Below are positions 1-12,400 of a stretch of 64,000 bases of DNA, one piece after another. The notes beneath the pieces were generated by a model. It saw only the letters and a program-made list of their open reading frames with translations, was not told the origin of the DNA and did not search any database. Location: NCBI GenBank assembly GCA_016490735.1, contig JAEMWC010000085.1, forward strand, positions 930,001 to 994,000, read 5' to 3'. Position 1 is the stretch's first letter; each line of letters starts with the position of its first letter. Position numbers and translations under genes: made by a program. The stretch is from Pachyseris speciosa. Lineage: Eukaryota > Cnidaria > Anthozoa > Scleractinia > Pachyseridae.

Positions 1-108
1 TGGGAGCCAACTGAGCCTTACGTCAGGAAGAGTTGCACAAGTAATATCTCCGATTCATCAAAATAATATAAAATAAGTCAACACCACTTTCTCATCATTT
101 CTCTGAAG

Positions 109-951
109 TTGAGCTGTAATATGACTGACCCATCTAACTTTCGTCCAATATCTACACTTTACTCATTTGCGCAAATCTTTGAGAAGCTTGTCTACTCCCA
201 AGTTTTAACTTATCTAGAAAAATATGATATTCTGAACAAATTTCAGTTTGGCTTCCGCAAAGGACGATCAACAGAACAGGCGATAGTAGAAATTAGTGAT
301 AATTTGAAGAAAGCCATAGACAACAATCTATACACTTGCGGAGTCTTTCTAGACTTCGCCAAGGCTTTTGATACTGTAAACCATCAAATCTTGCTTAAAA
401 AGTTAGAGGCATATGGCATAAGGGATATTCCCTTAAAGTGGTTCACAAATTACTTGTTTAATAGGCAACAATACGTTTCTCTGAATAGTGTTGAGTCATC
501 AAAACAAACGATGAAATGTGGTATACCACAGGGTAGTTCCCTTGGCCCTCTTTTATTCTTACTCTACATAAATGACATTTCTAACTGCTCTGATAAACTG
601 AACTTTAGGATTTTTGCTGATGACACTAATGTTTTTGCCTCATCACCTTCTATTCGCGATCTTGAAAAACTAATTAACGAAGAGCTGGCTAAAATTAAAG
701 AATGGTGCGATCTAAACAAGCTATCTATAAATATTAAGAAAACTAATTACATGATTGTTAAATCCCCTAACAAGAAATCAGGAAACATAAATATTAAATT
801 ACCAAATAAAGATGGAAATAGTGACGTAATAGAAAAAAGAGATCATATTAAATACTTAGGTGTCTTACTTGATGGAAAGCTTTCATGGAAGCACCACATA
901 GCATACGTCTGCTCTAGAATTGCCCGAAATACTGGGATTTTAGCAAACTAA
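109..951 (+). pseudogene. LINE reverse transcriptase, finger and palm part
   Basis: The 280-residue open frame holds the RT palm. It starts with the NFRPISTLYSFAQIFEKLVY block typical of LINE RTs and includes the catalytic aspartates in FLDFAKAFD and FADDTN. It ends at a TAA created by a frameshift, and the rest of the protein continues in another frame at 960. It is therefore a broken copy of the LINE pol gene and not a host gene. Confidence 0.92.
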
Positions 952-959
952 GGAATTAT

Positions 960-1475
960 ATGTCTCTAGCCCAATTAAAACAACTTTATTATAGTCTTGT
1001 CAATCCCTACATATCTTATGCTATTCTTGCATGGGGGAGTGGGTACAAAACTCAAATTAAAAAAGTACAAACAAAACAAAACACAGTAATAAGAACAATA
1101 TTTTTTGCCACTACTCATGGAAAGAACACTGAAAGTGCCTTTCCCTTTATGAACCTATTAGATATCCTATCAGTTAATTCTATCTTTAAATTGCAAGCAC
1201 TTATATTTGCACATCGTTGGCATAGCAAAGCACTACCAAACATCTTTGAAAACTATTTTCAGTATGCTACTGATACTCATAGTTATAATACCAGATATGC
1301 CACTAATAAAAATTTTTATAAGCCGTGCACAAGAACCAACATTGGAAAACAATCTGTATCTTCAATTGTAGTCGACCTTTGGCAAGATCTTCCAACTAGC
1401 TTGAAAAATCTTAACACTTTTACCTTTCCTGGCAAATTAAAAGAATTTCTTCTTAAAACTCAATCCAGTAAGTAA
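960..1475 (+). pseudogene. LINE reverse transcriptase, C-terminal part
   Basis: The 171-residue frame continues the RT of the upstream ORF. It contains the LINE C-terminal signature (YYSLVNPYISYAILAWG near the start, VDLWQDLPTSLKNL near the end). It is not in frame with the upstream piece and has no independent function. Confidence 0.88.
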
Positions 1476-1776
1476 AATCATGCCAACGACTGCCTATAAT
1501 TATATGTGCTTATTTTTTCGTCTTAGTTTTTAAATGTGTGTATCTGTTGTTGTTTCTGTGTTGTTGTTGTCGTATCTGCTACAATTTGTTTAATTAACTT
1601 TCCTTAGCTAGGGGCTAACTAGAAAACTTAAGTTTATTTAGCCCCTAGACACCTTTAAATGGTAATGGCTTAGCTTTTTTTTCCCTTTTTATAGATCTAA
1701 TTTCCTTTAAAAAATGTAATGCTAATTGTAAGAAAATGTGTAAATAATAAAGATTGTTGTTGTTGTTGTTGTTGTT

Positions 1777-2995
1777 TCTGATGCACGTTTGGAGATTGGG
1801 GCTGAGTACTCGAGCTCTTAAGGTAATAGTATCTAAAATGCTTGGGAATCATCCCAAAAGTCCGTTTTAATTTAAAGTAGTGGGTCCGAAGCCAGTTTAA
1901 ATTTCCGAAGTGATAATGTGTCCAACCAAAATTCACTTTGTAATCCGTCTACTACTATCGTTTTCTGACTTTTCTGAAAGTAATTTTGTAATGTAATATC
2001 TCCATTCCGTTTTCATAACACGTCTTGCCTTGAATTAGTTTAGTCTTAATTATTTTTTGTTTCCTTCGTTCCTTTCTTCACTTGTACATAAGCAGCAGCC
2101 AACTCGAAAGCTTTGCAACTTTGGCTGTTGCACACTGATTCAAAATTGTACATATAGCTATGTAACTTCTATCATCACTGATCGTTTCGTTTTCTATAGT
2201 TTCTTTGTTTGTTTTATATCTTCTTTGTACTTGAATAGTGTGAATAAAGATTGTTGTTGTTGAATGTTGTTGTGTCATACACGAAAAGGTTTGGTCTATC
2301 TAGAGTGCCAGGTAACTAAGTGTAGTTGGTTGACTTCACAAACGCTTTTCGAGTGTGTGAGTACTGGAAGTAAAATTTGGCGGACAAGACTTTGTGGCAA
2401 CAATATTGGTTGGATTTTGTGTAAAAATTGCAGAAATCAGTTTCATGACTGTGAAGTCCTGTTCTAAAAGTCCACAAGTACATTGATTCATTACTTCTAA
2501 GTTAACCTTCTTCTTCTTCTTCTTCTGGGAAGCAGCCTTTGTGTATCTTCTCTTGAGAGGGTTCTTTCTCTAAATCAGTTACCCCTAAAAAGCAAAACAA
2601 AGACCCTGTTTTATGGCGCTTGTGTTTTGGCACCGACGTTTTGAAACACTTTTCAAAGTACCTTTATCCTCTTCGACGCCAATGTTTTCGCGATCTCTTC
2701 TCTTTAAAAATCTGAAGAATAACGAATACACTGTTATCCCCGGGATATCAACGTAATTGTTTTGTCATTGTATTGTATTCTTTGTTTGCCATAAATTTGC
2801 TAAGACGCTAGCAAAACTATTACCTAAGAGACTACATATAAGTACCCTAATTTGGCTTAGAGAGTTCATATTAATTTGGTTGAAGTTCAAGTATTCTCTT
2901 TCTATTAGATAGCAATTGAGATCTGGATATTTGAAATGATAGAATGATCAGAAATACAAATGTATAGACCTAATTAGGTAGACTTGTTTTATAAC
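1777..2995. other. Intergenic stretch with a second LINE 3'-end-like fragment and a (CTT)n run
   Basis: No convincing gene is present. At about 2050-2264 an AT-rich segment ends in GTGAATAAAGATTG plus a short TTG run, closely resembling the tail of the LINE at 1-1776, so it is probably a dead 3' fragment of a related element. A (CTT)n run lies at about 2502-2526. The remainder, up to the SLC46 stop codon, looks unremarkable and would contain that gene's 3' UTR. Confidence 0.45.
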
Positions 2996-5458
2996 TTACT
3001 CAGTTGGTATGAGAGCAGCCACCATCAATAAAGCCATAACAAGGAAACAAAACCCGTTCAGACCGACATGAAGAAAGAGAGGATAGATGGAGTTAAATAT
3101 GGCAGCTCCAAATAAAGTGCACAGGGTCTCCATAATGGCAACAGCGGCAAATAAGGCGCCTAAAAACAGAACAATATTATCACGTACATGCTATAAGTGG
3201 ACGGTGAGTAATGCGAGTTCAATGAAAAACTAGCCTGCGAACGCAGACGAATTTCCGGTGGAGAGAAGCGACAACCGGAAATACATCGGCGTTCGGTTTT
3301 GAAAAAGTCAGTCAAAGGAGAAAAGAAATTGATTAAAAAACAAGGCTATAACTGTGGGATCGCCTGTTTTACATCATCAGGAGTAATTCGGCTCGGACGA
3401 ACTTTGCCACTTAACATCTAGGTGATGTCGTTATCAGTTCTGACCCACATAAAGACGGTTAGATGCAGTCTCAAGAGAAAGATGCAGTATTATGCGGCCC
3501 TCTACTTCTCGCCGTGTCATGATGCGTCTCTTCGTATCCGCCATTGCCATGACTACGTAATCAAGAAGACGCGAAAGACGAGCTAATTATGTTTGTCACA
3601 GTCGGATAATACGTAGGTCGTGTCTAAATAATTGAATTAAGAGGAAATGAACATGGCACCCCAAAAGACAAATAAGCAGAATGCAAAAATATCAACAGTC
3701 GTATTAACAAAAACTGTTCCTCACCCTGCTCATCCGGATCCACCAGTTTAGACATCATTGCTCTGATTATTGGTGTAGGTATGCCACCAAGGCATGCTAC
3801 TAAAGGGACTGAACAATCATACAAAGTTATTGGCCTGTTCGACCTCATTCTAACTTACTTTATCCTAGTGCTATCCAGTAGACAAACTTTGAACATTGCA
3901 GGCAACAATGAACACATTTTTGTAATTTCATCGTTTCTAGCTCAATCCCAGAAACTGTAGCACGGTCCATCGGGCTGGATTTGTGGCGCTTATTGACATT
4001 CAATCCGGTGGTGACACACTTCGATTTAAATTTACAAAATTTTTGTTTAAGTTATAAACTATGCCTCAATTCAATTTTAATACAGCTAAAACAGTTTCCA
4101 AGCTTATGACGCAGTCTCCCATGGCCTCCCATTCTATGGCTGACGTTTCTGTCTCTCCGAACGAGAGATTCTTCTTCTACTTAAGTCCGATTCTTCGAAA
4201 CTGTACGGAGAATGATGGGCCAGTCCATGTGTATCTGGGACTTTAAGCTAGTGAAAACCAGCAGATTTCTGTTTCTTACTTTTCTGATATTACAGCCCTT
4301 GTTTCAATTGCATATTGTGACTCAAAGTGTAGTTATAGTTTACATGTACCACCTACCTATAAATAAATGTGTTTTAGTTCTCACAAACGCCATCATAACC
4401 AAGGAGCAAATAATAGATATCATTCCTGCCTGCATAAGAGCATGCTCCGATAACACCATCCGCAAAAACTTTAGACCTAACACGGCTCCAACAGCTTGAA
4501 CGAAAAAGCTTAATGCCAGGTAGTAGCCAATCAAAATCGAATTACAACATAATGGTCGGTCAATAGCATACAACACAATAACACTGCCAAAACCTATTGA
4601 AGACACGATCATAAGGGCAGAGGTCAACATCAATATACACATGCGCCATCGTTTGCCAGACCGGGGGTTTGTAAAGATATAGATAATGACCCGGATGTGT
4701 TGTAAACTGAATACTTTGACGTTTGAATTTTCCATTAGGTGTTTTGCTCTTGACTCTGGGAGTTTTAAGACGACGTAGAACAGCGCAAAAGTGTGAAGAG
4801 ATAGTATCATCATGTAGGGTGCTTTGTAACCAGTTTTATTAATCAGCCAACCACTGCTCAAGTGACTCAACATTCCACTAATAAAAGCGGTGGCTTCCAA
4901 GACTCCTAGTCGAAAGGCACGCTGGGATTCCTCTGTGATGTCTGCAATGTACGAGAACACAGACAAAACCATCGTAGGAAAGAAACCGCAAATGCCATTG
5001 ATAAATCCCGCTAAAAGAAGCATGTGGATAGGAAGGTTGAAGTAAATAACCCATAGTATAATTGCTGATTCTATGGCACTACCAAATATGGGAAGACCCA
5101 TAACTCTTCGCCTTCCCGCTCTGTCGGACCAGGCCCCTAAAAACAACGCGACGAAAAGCGACGGAGCGCTGGCAGAGAAGACCATGCCGAGTTGCATAAA
5201 TGACGCTTCTGATTGAACTGCTTTTTGTATTTTTGCTGTTTCCCCGTTTCTTCTGGCTGGTGTGAAATCACAGTTACTGACACTTGCAGTAGTATTGTAG
5301 ATAATGCCTTTATCTTCTGCTATTCGCTTGTGAATATACTGCTGAATCACTGGCACATGAAGGATGATACCAAACGCGTAACAAAAGATCACGGGCTCAA
5401 CAGTTATTTTACTTACGCAGGATTCTGCTTTGGGTCCTGGTAAAGAATCTTCTGTCAT
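2996..5458 (-). CDS. SLC46-family transporter (proton-coupled folate transporter-like)
   Basis: This is a major facilitator superfamily solute carrier of the SLC46 family, a plasma-membrane H+-coupled transporter in known members. Three exons on the minus strand, 5458-4357, 3808-3725 and 3159-2996, join in frame (1102+84+164 bases) to 449 residues, close to the ~460 of human PCFT. The first exon carries the family opening VEPVIFCYAFGI with QQYIHKR, a glycosylatable NTT loop, and MFS motif A as GAWSDRAGRRRVMG. Exon 2 supplies TPIIRAMMSKLVDP, matching the conserved TPVIRAKLSKLV region of PCFT. Exon 3 supplies GALFAAVAIMETLC and the last membrane segment, ending IPTE-stop. Both introns have GT-AG ends. 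The final TAA overlaps a donor-like GTAAGT, so a longer C-terminus is possible. Substrate cannot be told: SLC46A1, A2 and A3 types are alike at this level. Confidence 0.92.
3236..3297. repeat. Imperfect hairpin, MITE-like (GCCTGCGAACGCAGACG family)
   Basis: CGAACGCAGACGAATTTCCG, near the start, pairs imperfectly with CCGGAAATACATCGGCGTTC downstream, giving a hairpin with ~21 bp arms. It sits in an intron of the SLC46 gene. Other sites in the window begin with the same TAGCCTGCG (39646, 29793), which hints at a dispersed short element. Confidence 0.5.
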
Positions 5459-7480
5459 TTTGTACCAAAATCATGAACTGGAAAAATTTAGACAAGCCAC
5501 CAGCGTTGTGTTCTCACTCTGGCTAAAGTATCAGTTTATAGACTGTGTTTGAATCCTCTGAAAGTCTACATATAAACAAAATATTTATCAATGCAGTTAT
5601 AATTGTGAAGGCAGGTAAAGATACCAATTAAACATTTTACAGTCAACTAAGAAAAGAAAATATCATATCAATTAATATACATTTTAGGAGTTACTCAATC
5701 TGCAGTGAGAAGAGCTAGATAGGGCCTCATGTTTGTCATATTTAAAAACCCTTTAAGTGCCAGCACAAGGCAAAATCATACAATCCGTCTGTAAATGGTA
5801 GCATTAATATTATTAATGGGTTTACCCAACTTCTCAGTTTACACTTTCTTAGATTTTCGGAACCATTCAATGCGAGGCAAAGTTTCCTCAGCACAATATC
5901 ACTGACGAGATTCTATCGACAGCTTTCGCCTCAATTGAGCCAGAATTTCGAGAGTTCATCAACATCAAACTACGCTCACAATTTTGAAAATTACACAAAC
6001 AGGTAGCATACTTTTACAAAATGATGATAACAAGAGATTTAGTGTCATTTTCTTGAAATCTTTCCAGCGAAATTAGCGTCAATTTGCTCGTAACAATGAA
6101 ACGTTTCCTGTCTGTGTACTTCCTGTGCGATCGCATTGGTTTGCCTGTTCCAGCTGTTCCTTTTATTTTATCATTAGTTTTGGAGAATGCTTACAATAAG
6201 TGATTATTTTTAACTCTGATTTTCCGTTTAATGAGTGAACAAAGTAAACTCTACCGACACCAGTTTTGTTATTTGTTACTGAAACTCCGTTGTTTATCTT
6301 GCTTTGCTAATTGTATTCAAGTCTTTCAGTGAGTGTACCTAGGGCACGAAGCTTTCTACTGTTTAAGCAAGGCAGTTATATATTCAACAGACTAGAAAAA
6401 ACATTTACGGTCTTTGTGTACTCAAAAAAACCGTCATGTTTCAGACAATAAACGCAAAGAATTAATTCTCGATTTCACTATAAAACTCAGGCTGAAAACA
6501 TGTAAAATAAATTACACACGACAGAGAAAATCATCATTTCCTCGAAGGCTGAGTTCTTCGCACCAATTACTCTTGCTTTTCTTCTACGATTTACTTCCCC
6601 TCTTTTACATAATTAACCTCTGAACATGTTTTGACCTCATTAAAATGATATCAGTTTGATCACTCTTCTGGCTAATAAATCTACAACTGTCTGCCAGCCA
6701 ACTTCATGACTCACCTCCTCTGGTGTTAAGAAAAAAATCCTTCAGTTGACAACAATTTTGTCGGGGAAAGCGACGAAGCCGTACAATGTTTTGACAACTT
6801 TGCTTGGAATTATTTACAAGCTTTTAATGATTAGCTTTGTTTGCTTGGATTTTCCACCAGTTGAGTACATGTCCTAAGGGGATTGATTTAACAAGAAACC
6901 AACAGGTACCAGTTTTTACAAATGTTCTTTCATACCAGCACTAAGCGACAGGCTGTGTCGTACTGTTCGTGCTAGCTGCTCAATAGAGGTTTCATAATAG
7001 TAGTGAATGTTTACTCGTTACGGTACCATGATCTGTTACTGATAAATAAGCCAAAGAAAATCCAGCAACAGTCCTTACTATTATCAGTTGTAGGAGTTAA
7101 CAAATGAATGACAAGCGACCAAATTGCATTAGGTTTTTTACATTTTAATAAAATGTCTTCCTCTTTAGCCCTTGATCGTAAAAATGGTTGTTGACTGTTT
7201 TTGAAGTTTTTGGTGTGATCCTTAACTCCTAAAATAAAATGAAAATAACGATAACGATAACGAACGATAATGACAATGAAAATGACAATGATAATGATGA
7301 TGATTATGATGATATACCTGTGTATTGTTCTAAGGGATGGTTGACGGTTTTTTTCCTTCACAACTGTTAGGACGTTCAACCGTTTGGTTTTTATTTCATT
7401 AACTGATACATTCAACAATATTTGGAAACATTATCTTGAATAATTTTAAAAGTGAGTCAAAATTAAAAACTTCGTAATCT
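5459..7480. other. Intergenic region, no gene recognised
   Basis: This is the upstream flank of the SLC46 gene and AT-rich sequence. Only short random frames are open. A degenerate microsatellite of GATAAC/AATGAC/GATGAT type runs about 7238-7315. Nothing else was recognised. Confidence 0.5.
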
Positions 7481-7487
7481 TCCAAAG

Positions 7488-7700
7488 ATGATTCATTTAT
7501 TTACGCGTACTTACAGGAACCACCCACAAAGACAAACAGACACTGCCAAAAAAAGAAACAAAGGTCGAACGCAAATAAAAGTCATAATTTACATTGAATA
7601 CTTTCCTAGAACTATAGTACAGTGGAACTCTCTGCCTCCGGATGTCTTTACTACCTCTGCTGACCCTGCTCAATTTCGAACCAATGTGTCTAAAATCATC
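7488..7700 (+). pseudogene. LINE RT C-terminal fragment
   Basis: The open frame encodes EYFPRTIVQWNSLPPDVF followed by a phenylalanine-containing amphipathic segment. This is the conserved C-terminal end of CR1/Jockey-like RTs (the xFPRTIxxWNSLP motif). No RT core is attached, so it is a short 5'-truncated or decayed copy. Confidence 0.7.
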
Positions 7701-7737
7701 CAAAAATTAGTTAGTTTGATAACCCCATTCCTATTTT

Positions 7738-8085
7738 TTTTTTTCTTTCTTTTTTTTTTTGCTGACCACACCGACTGATAATCCTCATCTCGAGGGGTTG
7801 CTGTATTGGTAAATAAAATAAATAAATACATTAATAAATTAATATCAACAGTTCCTATCAACTCCGCGCCAGTCCATCACGGTCGGACTTCTCCATCGAC
7901 AAAGAACTCGGCTCCTATTTTTTTTTTTAATTCTAACTCTCTCTGCAGTTTCGACATCCAAGTCCACGTTCCTGGAATTCAGGGGACTCTCGTGGTTGTC
8001 CTAGAACCTCTCTTCGTGACCTCTCTTACGAATGAATGAATAACGGAATGAATGGATGGATGAATGAATGAATGAATGAATAACA
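7738..8085. repeat. Poly-T runs and (GAAT)n/(GGAT)n microsatellite
   Basis: Two T-rich runs (7735-7760 and 7918-7930) and an AAAT-rich stretch (7810-7842) are followed by a (GAAT)n/(GGAT)n microsatellite at about 8030-8084. The area is low complexity and has no gene. Confidence 0.7.
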
Positions 8086-8087
8086 GT

Positions 8088-8190
8088 AACAGCGACAGTA
8101 ACAGTATATCTTTATTGTGCCGTACTCTCACAAGGGAGGTATTGGTCTCTTTGCAATAAAGAGTCTAAAATTTTAACGAGTTAAAATAAC
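8088..8190 (-). mobile_element. LINE 3'-end fragment, minus strand (tentative)
   Basis: Read on the minus strand the segment ends with a CAATAAAGATATA signal followed by short repeats of TTACTG type. This has the same architecture as the 3' end of the LINE at 30.1-34.8 kb. No coding part was recognised. Confidence 0.35.
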
Positions 8191-9060
8191 AAAAAGGAGT
8201 GTTAACTTTACAATTCACAATAATAAACTATTTTATTATTTAATTACAGTATGAGCAGGAGCTCATGGGCTCCTGGTATGAGTTAAGAATCTCTTTTCTT
8301 TTTTGAAGCATTAAGTAGATATATTTCCCTATAATTTTTGCATATATTTTGATTCCCAGCTTTCAGTATATATCTTGTGATCATCTAAGGCCTCGAAGCA
8401 ATTGTCCACTCTCTTAACGATGAAATGGAAATCTCGTCGGAATGAAAGGATGGATGAATGGATGAATTAATAAATAAAACAGAGAAAATTGGCGATTTTA
8501 GAAGGCGAATCTGACGAGTAACTGGCTCTCCTATTTATTTCTGTCCATCTTTTCCCGTTCCTTCCGATGCAAAAGCATCATCTGCACATTGTCCACATTT
8601 TACACTCATTTTAAAGTCAGTTGCTTTGAATCTACTTGAAAAACAATAAACAAATTGATTCATTTGCATGCAACTAGATGTTCCAACTCCCACTGTTATT
8701 TGGGTGGTTATATAGATCGTTTTCACCTGACGTCATCACTTTCTAAAATCTAAAACTAAAGATACACCAAAGTTTTTATCCCCATCAGGCATAAGCGACG
8801 GCATATTTATATCTGTTTACAGTTTTATAGCTCAATGGCGTGCTTCGTTTGGAAACCAGAGCATTGTGAATTTCCGGGTTATGGAGGTGCGTGACACAAG
8901 GCTTCAATCGAGTTTGTTGAAAAATATATACTAATCTCATGAATTTGAGCCCTTTTAGAGGTTAGAGCATTCGAAAAAGTGCTTCTGTAAATGCTTGTTT
9001 TTTCAGTACTGATAATCAGTCGCCTAGATAGCCAAAGTAAGTTCCAGATGTTTACACTAT
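8190..9060. other. Intergenic region, nothing recognised
   Basis: AT-rich sequence with a minor GGATGAAT repeat near 8450-8470. No gene, RNA or clear element is visible. Confidence 0.4.
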
Positions 9061-9068
9061 TTTCGGGC

Positions 9069-9107
9069 CGCCATATTTGTGTACCACGGATGTACACAAA
9101 TATGGCG
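9069..9107. repeat. 16-bp perfect inverted repeat upstream of EIF2B4
   Basis: CGCCATATTTGTGTAC (9069-9084) and its exact reverse complement (9092-9107) are separated by 7 bases. It lies about 315 bp upstream of the EIF2B4 start codon. It could be a MITE remnant or a regulatory palindrome, and the sequence alone does not decide. Confidence 0.75.
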
Positions 9108-9422
9108 TTTTCATACTGGGCTCTGTAAATTTCTGCGACACATTTCGACGAATATCTGAAGTTTGAGGAAACGAACAGGCCTAAAACTTGGAGAAGTGTC
9201 TTATTTATATATCTTCTATAACATCACAATTTCTTAGCTTTTTCTACTGGATGGTTTTCGATTTATTTTTTTTATATTGACAGTGAAAACGATCTGTAGG
9301 GAACTCTGCGTTAGCTGAAAACGACAAGAAGACGACTGAAGTTGGTCAGCGGACTACTTTGGTCAGCGGTTACATTAGTTCGACAAATTCGCACGTCGTG
9401 TAAACGTCATATAATATTCAAG

Positions 9423-12400
9423 ATGGCGGACGAACAGAGCGTGGAAGTCAGTCAAGGTAATTTCTGATACACTGTATGTCTTAGTAGAGGAATAATCAAT
9501 ATCGTTTTGCAATACTGAGGTCACCTAAGTTGTACAATCTTGTTGAATATTTAGACAAAAAGGACGAAAACCCTCCAGTTAAAGGAGAAGGAGAAAGTAG
9601 CGTAAGTCAGTTTTAGTTGCTCCTTGATCTAGTCTAATGCACCTATCAATAGTTTGCCCCAGGATGGGGGGGGGGGGGCACCCACGGGAAATTTGACATT
9701 TTCAGGTTTTCAAATGTCAATTCTCCCACCCTTGGGTCTCCATTATAAGTCAAATTCCCACCCCTGGGGACCACAGACCTTGCACAGTAAGTTAAATAAA
9801 CGAAATGATAGGCACTCACAACAAACTTTTCAAGATGGCACTCAAGTCAAACTTCCCACCCTGGGGACCACTGTGGATGTCAAAATCCCTAACCACGTGC
9901 GCTTTACGAAGTCGAATTCCCATGGGTCCCCCCCAACCTGCCGCAAACAACTTGGATTATTTTCTTGTACCACATTATGAGAACTCTTTGAATTGATTGA
10001 TAATGTTGAACAAATGTTTGTGGATGTCATTTGATCTGATCTGTTGCCTGAAAAACTTCTAGAAGTTAAGTGAGATTTCTGTTTGCTATGACTCACAATT
10101 CACTGATCTCAACGTATACCATAAAAAAAAAAAAAAAAAGAAGAAAGGAAGCTACTTTTTCATCATTAGGCGAAAGGACCATAGAGAAACACCCTTCTCA
10201 AATTATGTTTATGCCAACCACGTATGTGAAATAAGTCTGAGATAGGTCTGAAATAGGGTATAGAATTTTTGATCAGGTCTGAAATAGGGTAGGGAAAATC
10301 ATAGATTTTGGTCTGAAATATGTAAGGGTTTCAGGAAATGGGCCGCACATCCCCGCCTAATTTTTCTGGGAGGTTTATTGTTCTGATCTTATCATCTGGT
10401 ATGTGAAGGAATGAACAAAGAAAATCAGAAACGATGATTATAACTTCAGAGATAACTGTTCTGCTTTTATTTGTCTTCACAATCTCTTTTAAGGATGGTT
10501 TGTACTCTTACTTAAAACTGGAAGATCAGATTGGGCCACTAGCAGTTATGGTCTCTATACTTTTTTCATGAATGAAAAAAAATAATAATAATAAAAAAAA
10601 AAACCCAAATTGCAATTGCAAAAACAGTAATTCTTGTCTCCTTAGCCACTTATTTGTATCAAGTCCAGCATGTGAATATTTTTATCATAACCATTTTCCA
10701 GGCCCAAGCAGCAAGCCAATCAAGACTGGAAAAAGGTCAGAAGCAGAGTAAAGGAACCAAACAACAAAAGAGCGGCAAGAAACAAGATAAACAAAAACAA
10801 AAATCAGCACCACAACAACTAACAACTGATCCAACGATTGGTGGAAAAAAGGCTGAAAAAACTGCAGTGGCAAGCAAGGATGAGAAACCTTCTGTTGCTA
10901 AGGGTGATGCTAGTGAACAGCCACAAAAAACCAAAGCAGAGCTGAAAGCTGAACGGAGAGCTATGCAGGTAGACATGTTATGTTATAACTGTTATGTGCT
11001 CAGGGAAATTTGGGGTTGACATAATAAAACATGGAAATCACTTAGTTATACCAGTGGTGTTTTCATTGTTACAATTTATCATCGTTCAGACATTCTTAGA
11101 CTGCTGGCAGTCCCTTTTCAGATAGTTGAAGTGCAATCTATAAACAGCACGGTCAAAACAACAGTGCAGTGAGACTAGAGCCAGGAGAAAATAGCATAAT
11201 GGGACTGGAGAGAGACATGAGAACAAGGGACTGCAGTGGTAGCTGTAACCACCGCATTCTAATTTCATTTTATACTAACAATAGAAAATTCTGATTGGCT
11301 CATTAAATAGTAGTCTCTCTCAAACAAGTTTGAAGTGTAATTGACTTTTTTACAAGGGGTGTCAGATGATAATTATCTTCGATTTTATATCATGCAATAC
11401 AATAGCTGTTGTCATGACAGAAGATCTCAGTGATGTTTTTGTCTATTTAGGCATTAAATTCGGCAGGGTAGAGATGCCCTGGTCTTTGGGTTTCAAGTGT
11501 AATGTTGTGGCATTTACCCTTTGAATATGACCCATTGTTTCTTTTGTCTACAACTCAAGAAGTTTCATGCCATTGCAGGTCTTGTAGTTATATTCAGCGA
11601 CACTTGGATCCAAAGAATCAGGGTATCCATTATTAGTTATATTCAGTTGGTCAGAAGTGGTCTCACTGTGTAATAACCTGTTCTTAAGATTTCTGTCATT
11701 GTACAATCTGGAACAATGTTTAGCATTATTTTGTTTTAATGAATGTGGCATGAATTGTCTTGTTGAATGTGAAAATTGATCACTATTGCAGGGCTATGAA
11801 TTGTAGGCAGAGTGTCCAGCTGAATGTGTCATTTTCAGCTAGGACTGCAGTCCCTTTTTTTTTCTGTGGTGTTAATCATTTACTAGTGACGCAATGTAAC
11901 CTTATAGGGGAATTGATTAAAGGGATATAATTCTTTCTGATCTACAACATGGCTCGCATGGTTCTCTATTAGAGTAATAAAATATTGTACATGGTGACAG
12001 GAGTATTCAAACGGAGAAAATCGAGGAAAGATTGAGCGACATGGCATCCAACATTATCACCCCGCCAGCATCTTTTTTCGATTTCAAGAATCCAGAAGAA
12101 TGGCCTAAATGGATACGATGGTTCGAGCGGTACCAAATCTCAACCGAACTAAACAAAAAAGACGAACTGTTACAGATCAATGCCATGATTTATTGCATGG
12201 GTGACGAGGCAGACGACATTTTAAAGAGCTTTACTTTTGCCGAGGGAGATGAAAAAAAATACAGCAAAGTGAAAGAAAAATTCGATCAACATTTTGTCTT
12301 AAAAAGAAACGTGATCTTCGAACGGGCAAAGTTTAACATGCGAAAGCAAGAACCGGATGAGCCAGTTGATGCCTTTATCACAGATCTTTATTGTTTGTCT

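Larger units (their letters stand above)
1..1776 (+). mobile_element. CR1/L2/Jockey-type LINE, 5'-truncated, frameshifted, with (TTG)n tail
   Basis: This is the 3' half of a non-LTR retrotransposon. The reverse transcriptase is read in two pieces, 109-951 and 960-1475. Visible RT motifs are the FLDFAKAFDTVNH block, the GIPQGSSLGPLLFLLYIND block, the catalytic FADDTN and the KYLGVLLD block. The second piece carries the thumb and C-terminal region (YYSLVNPYISYAILAWG, then VDLWQDLPTSLK). The two pieces are in different frames, and one missing base near 947-950 would explain the break, so this copy cannot make a full RT. Past the stop at 1475 lies an AT-rich 3' UTR ending in AATAAAGA followed by (TTG)n at about 1755-1776. 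A short-repeat tail of this kind is typical of CR1/L2-like 3' ends. The endonuclease and first ORF are outside the window or were lost. Confidence 0.93.
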
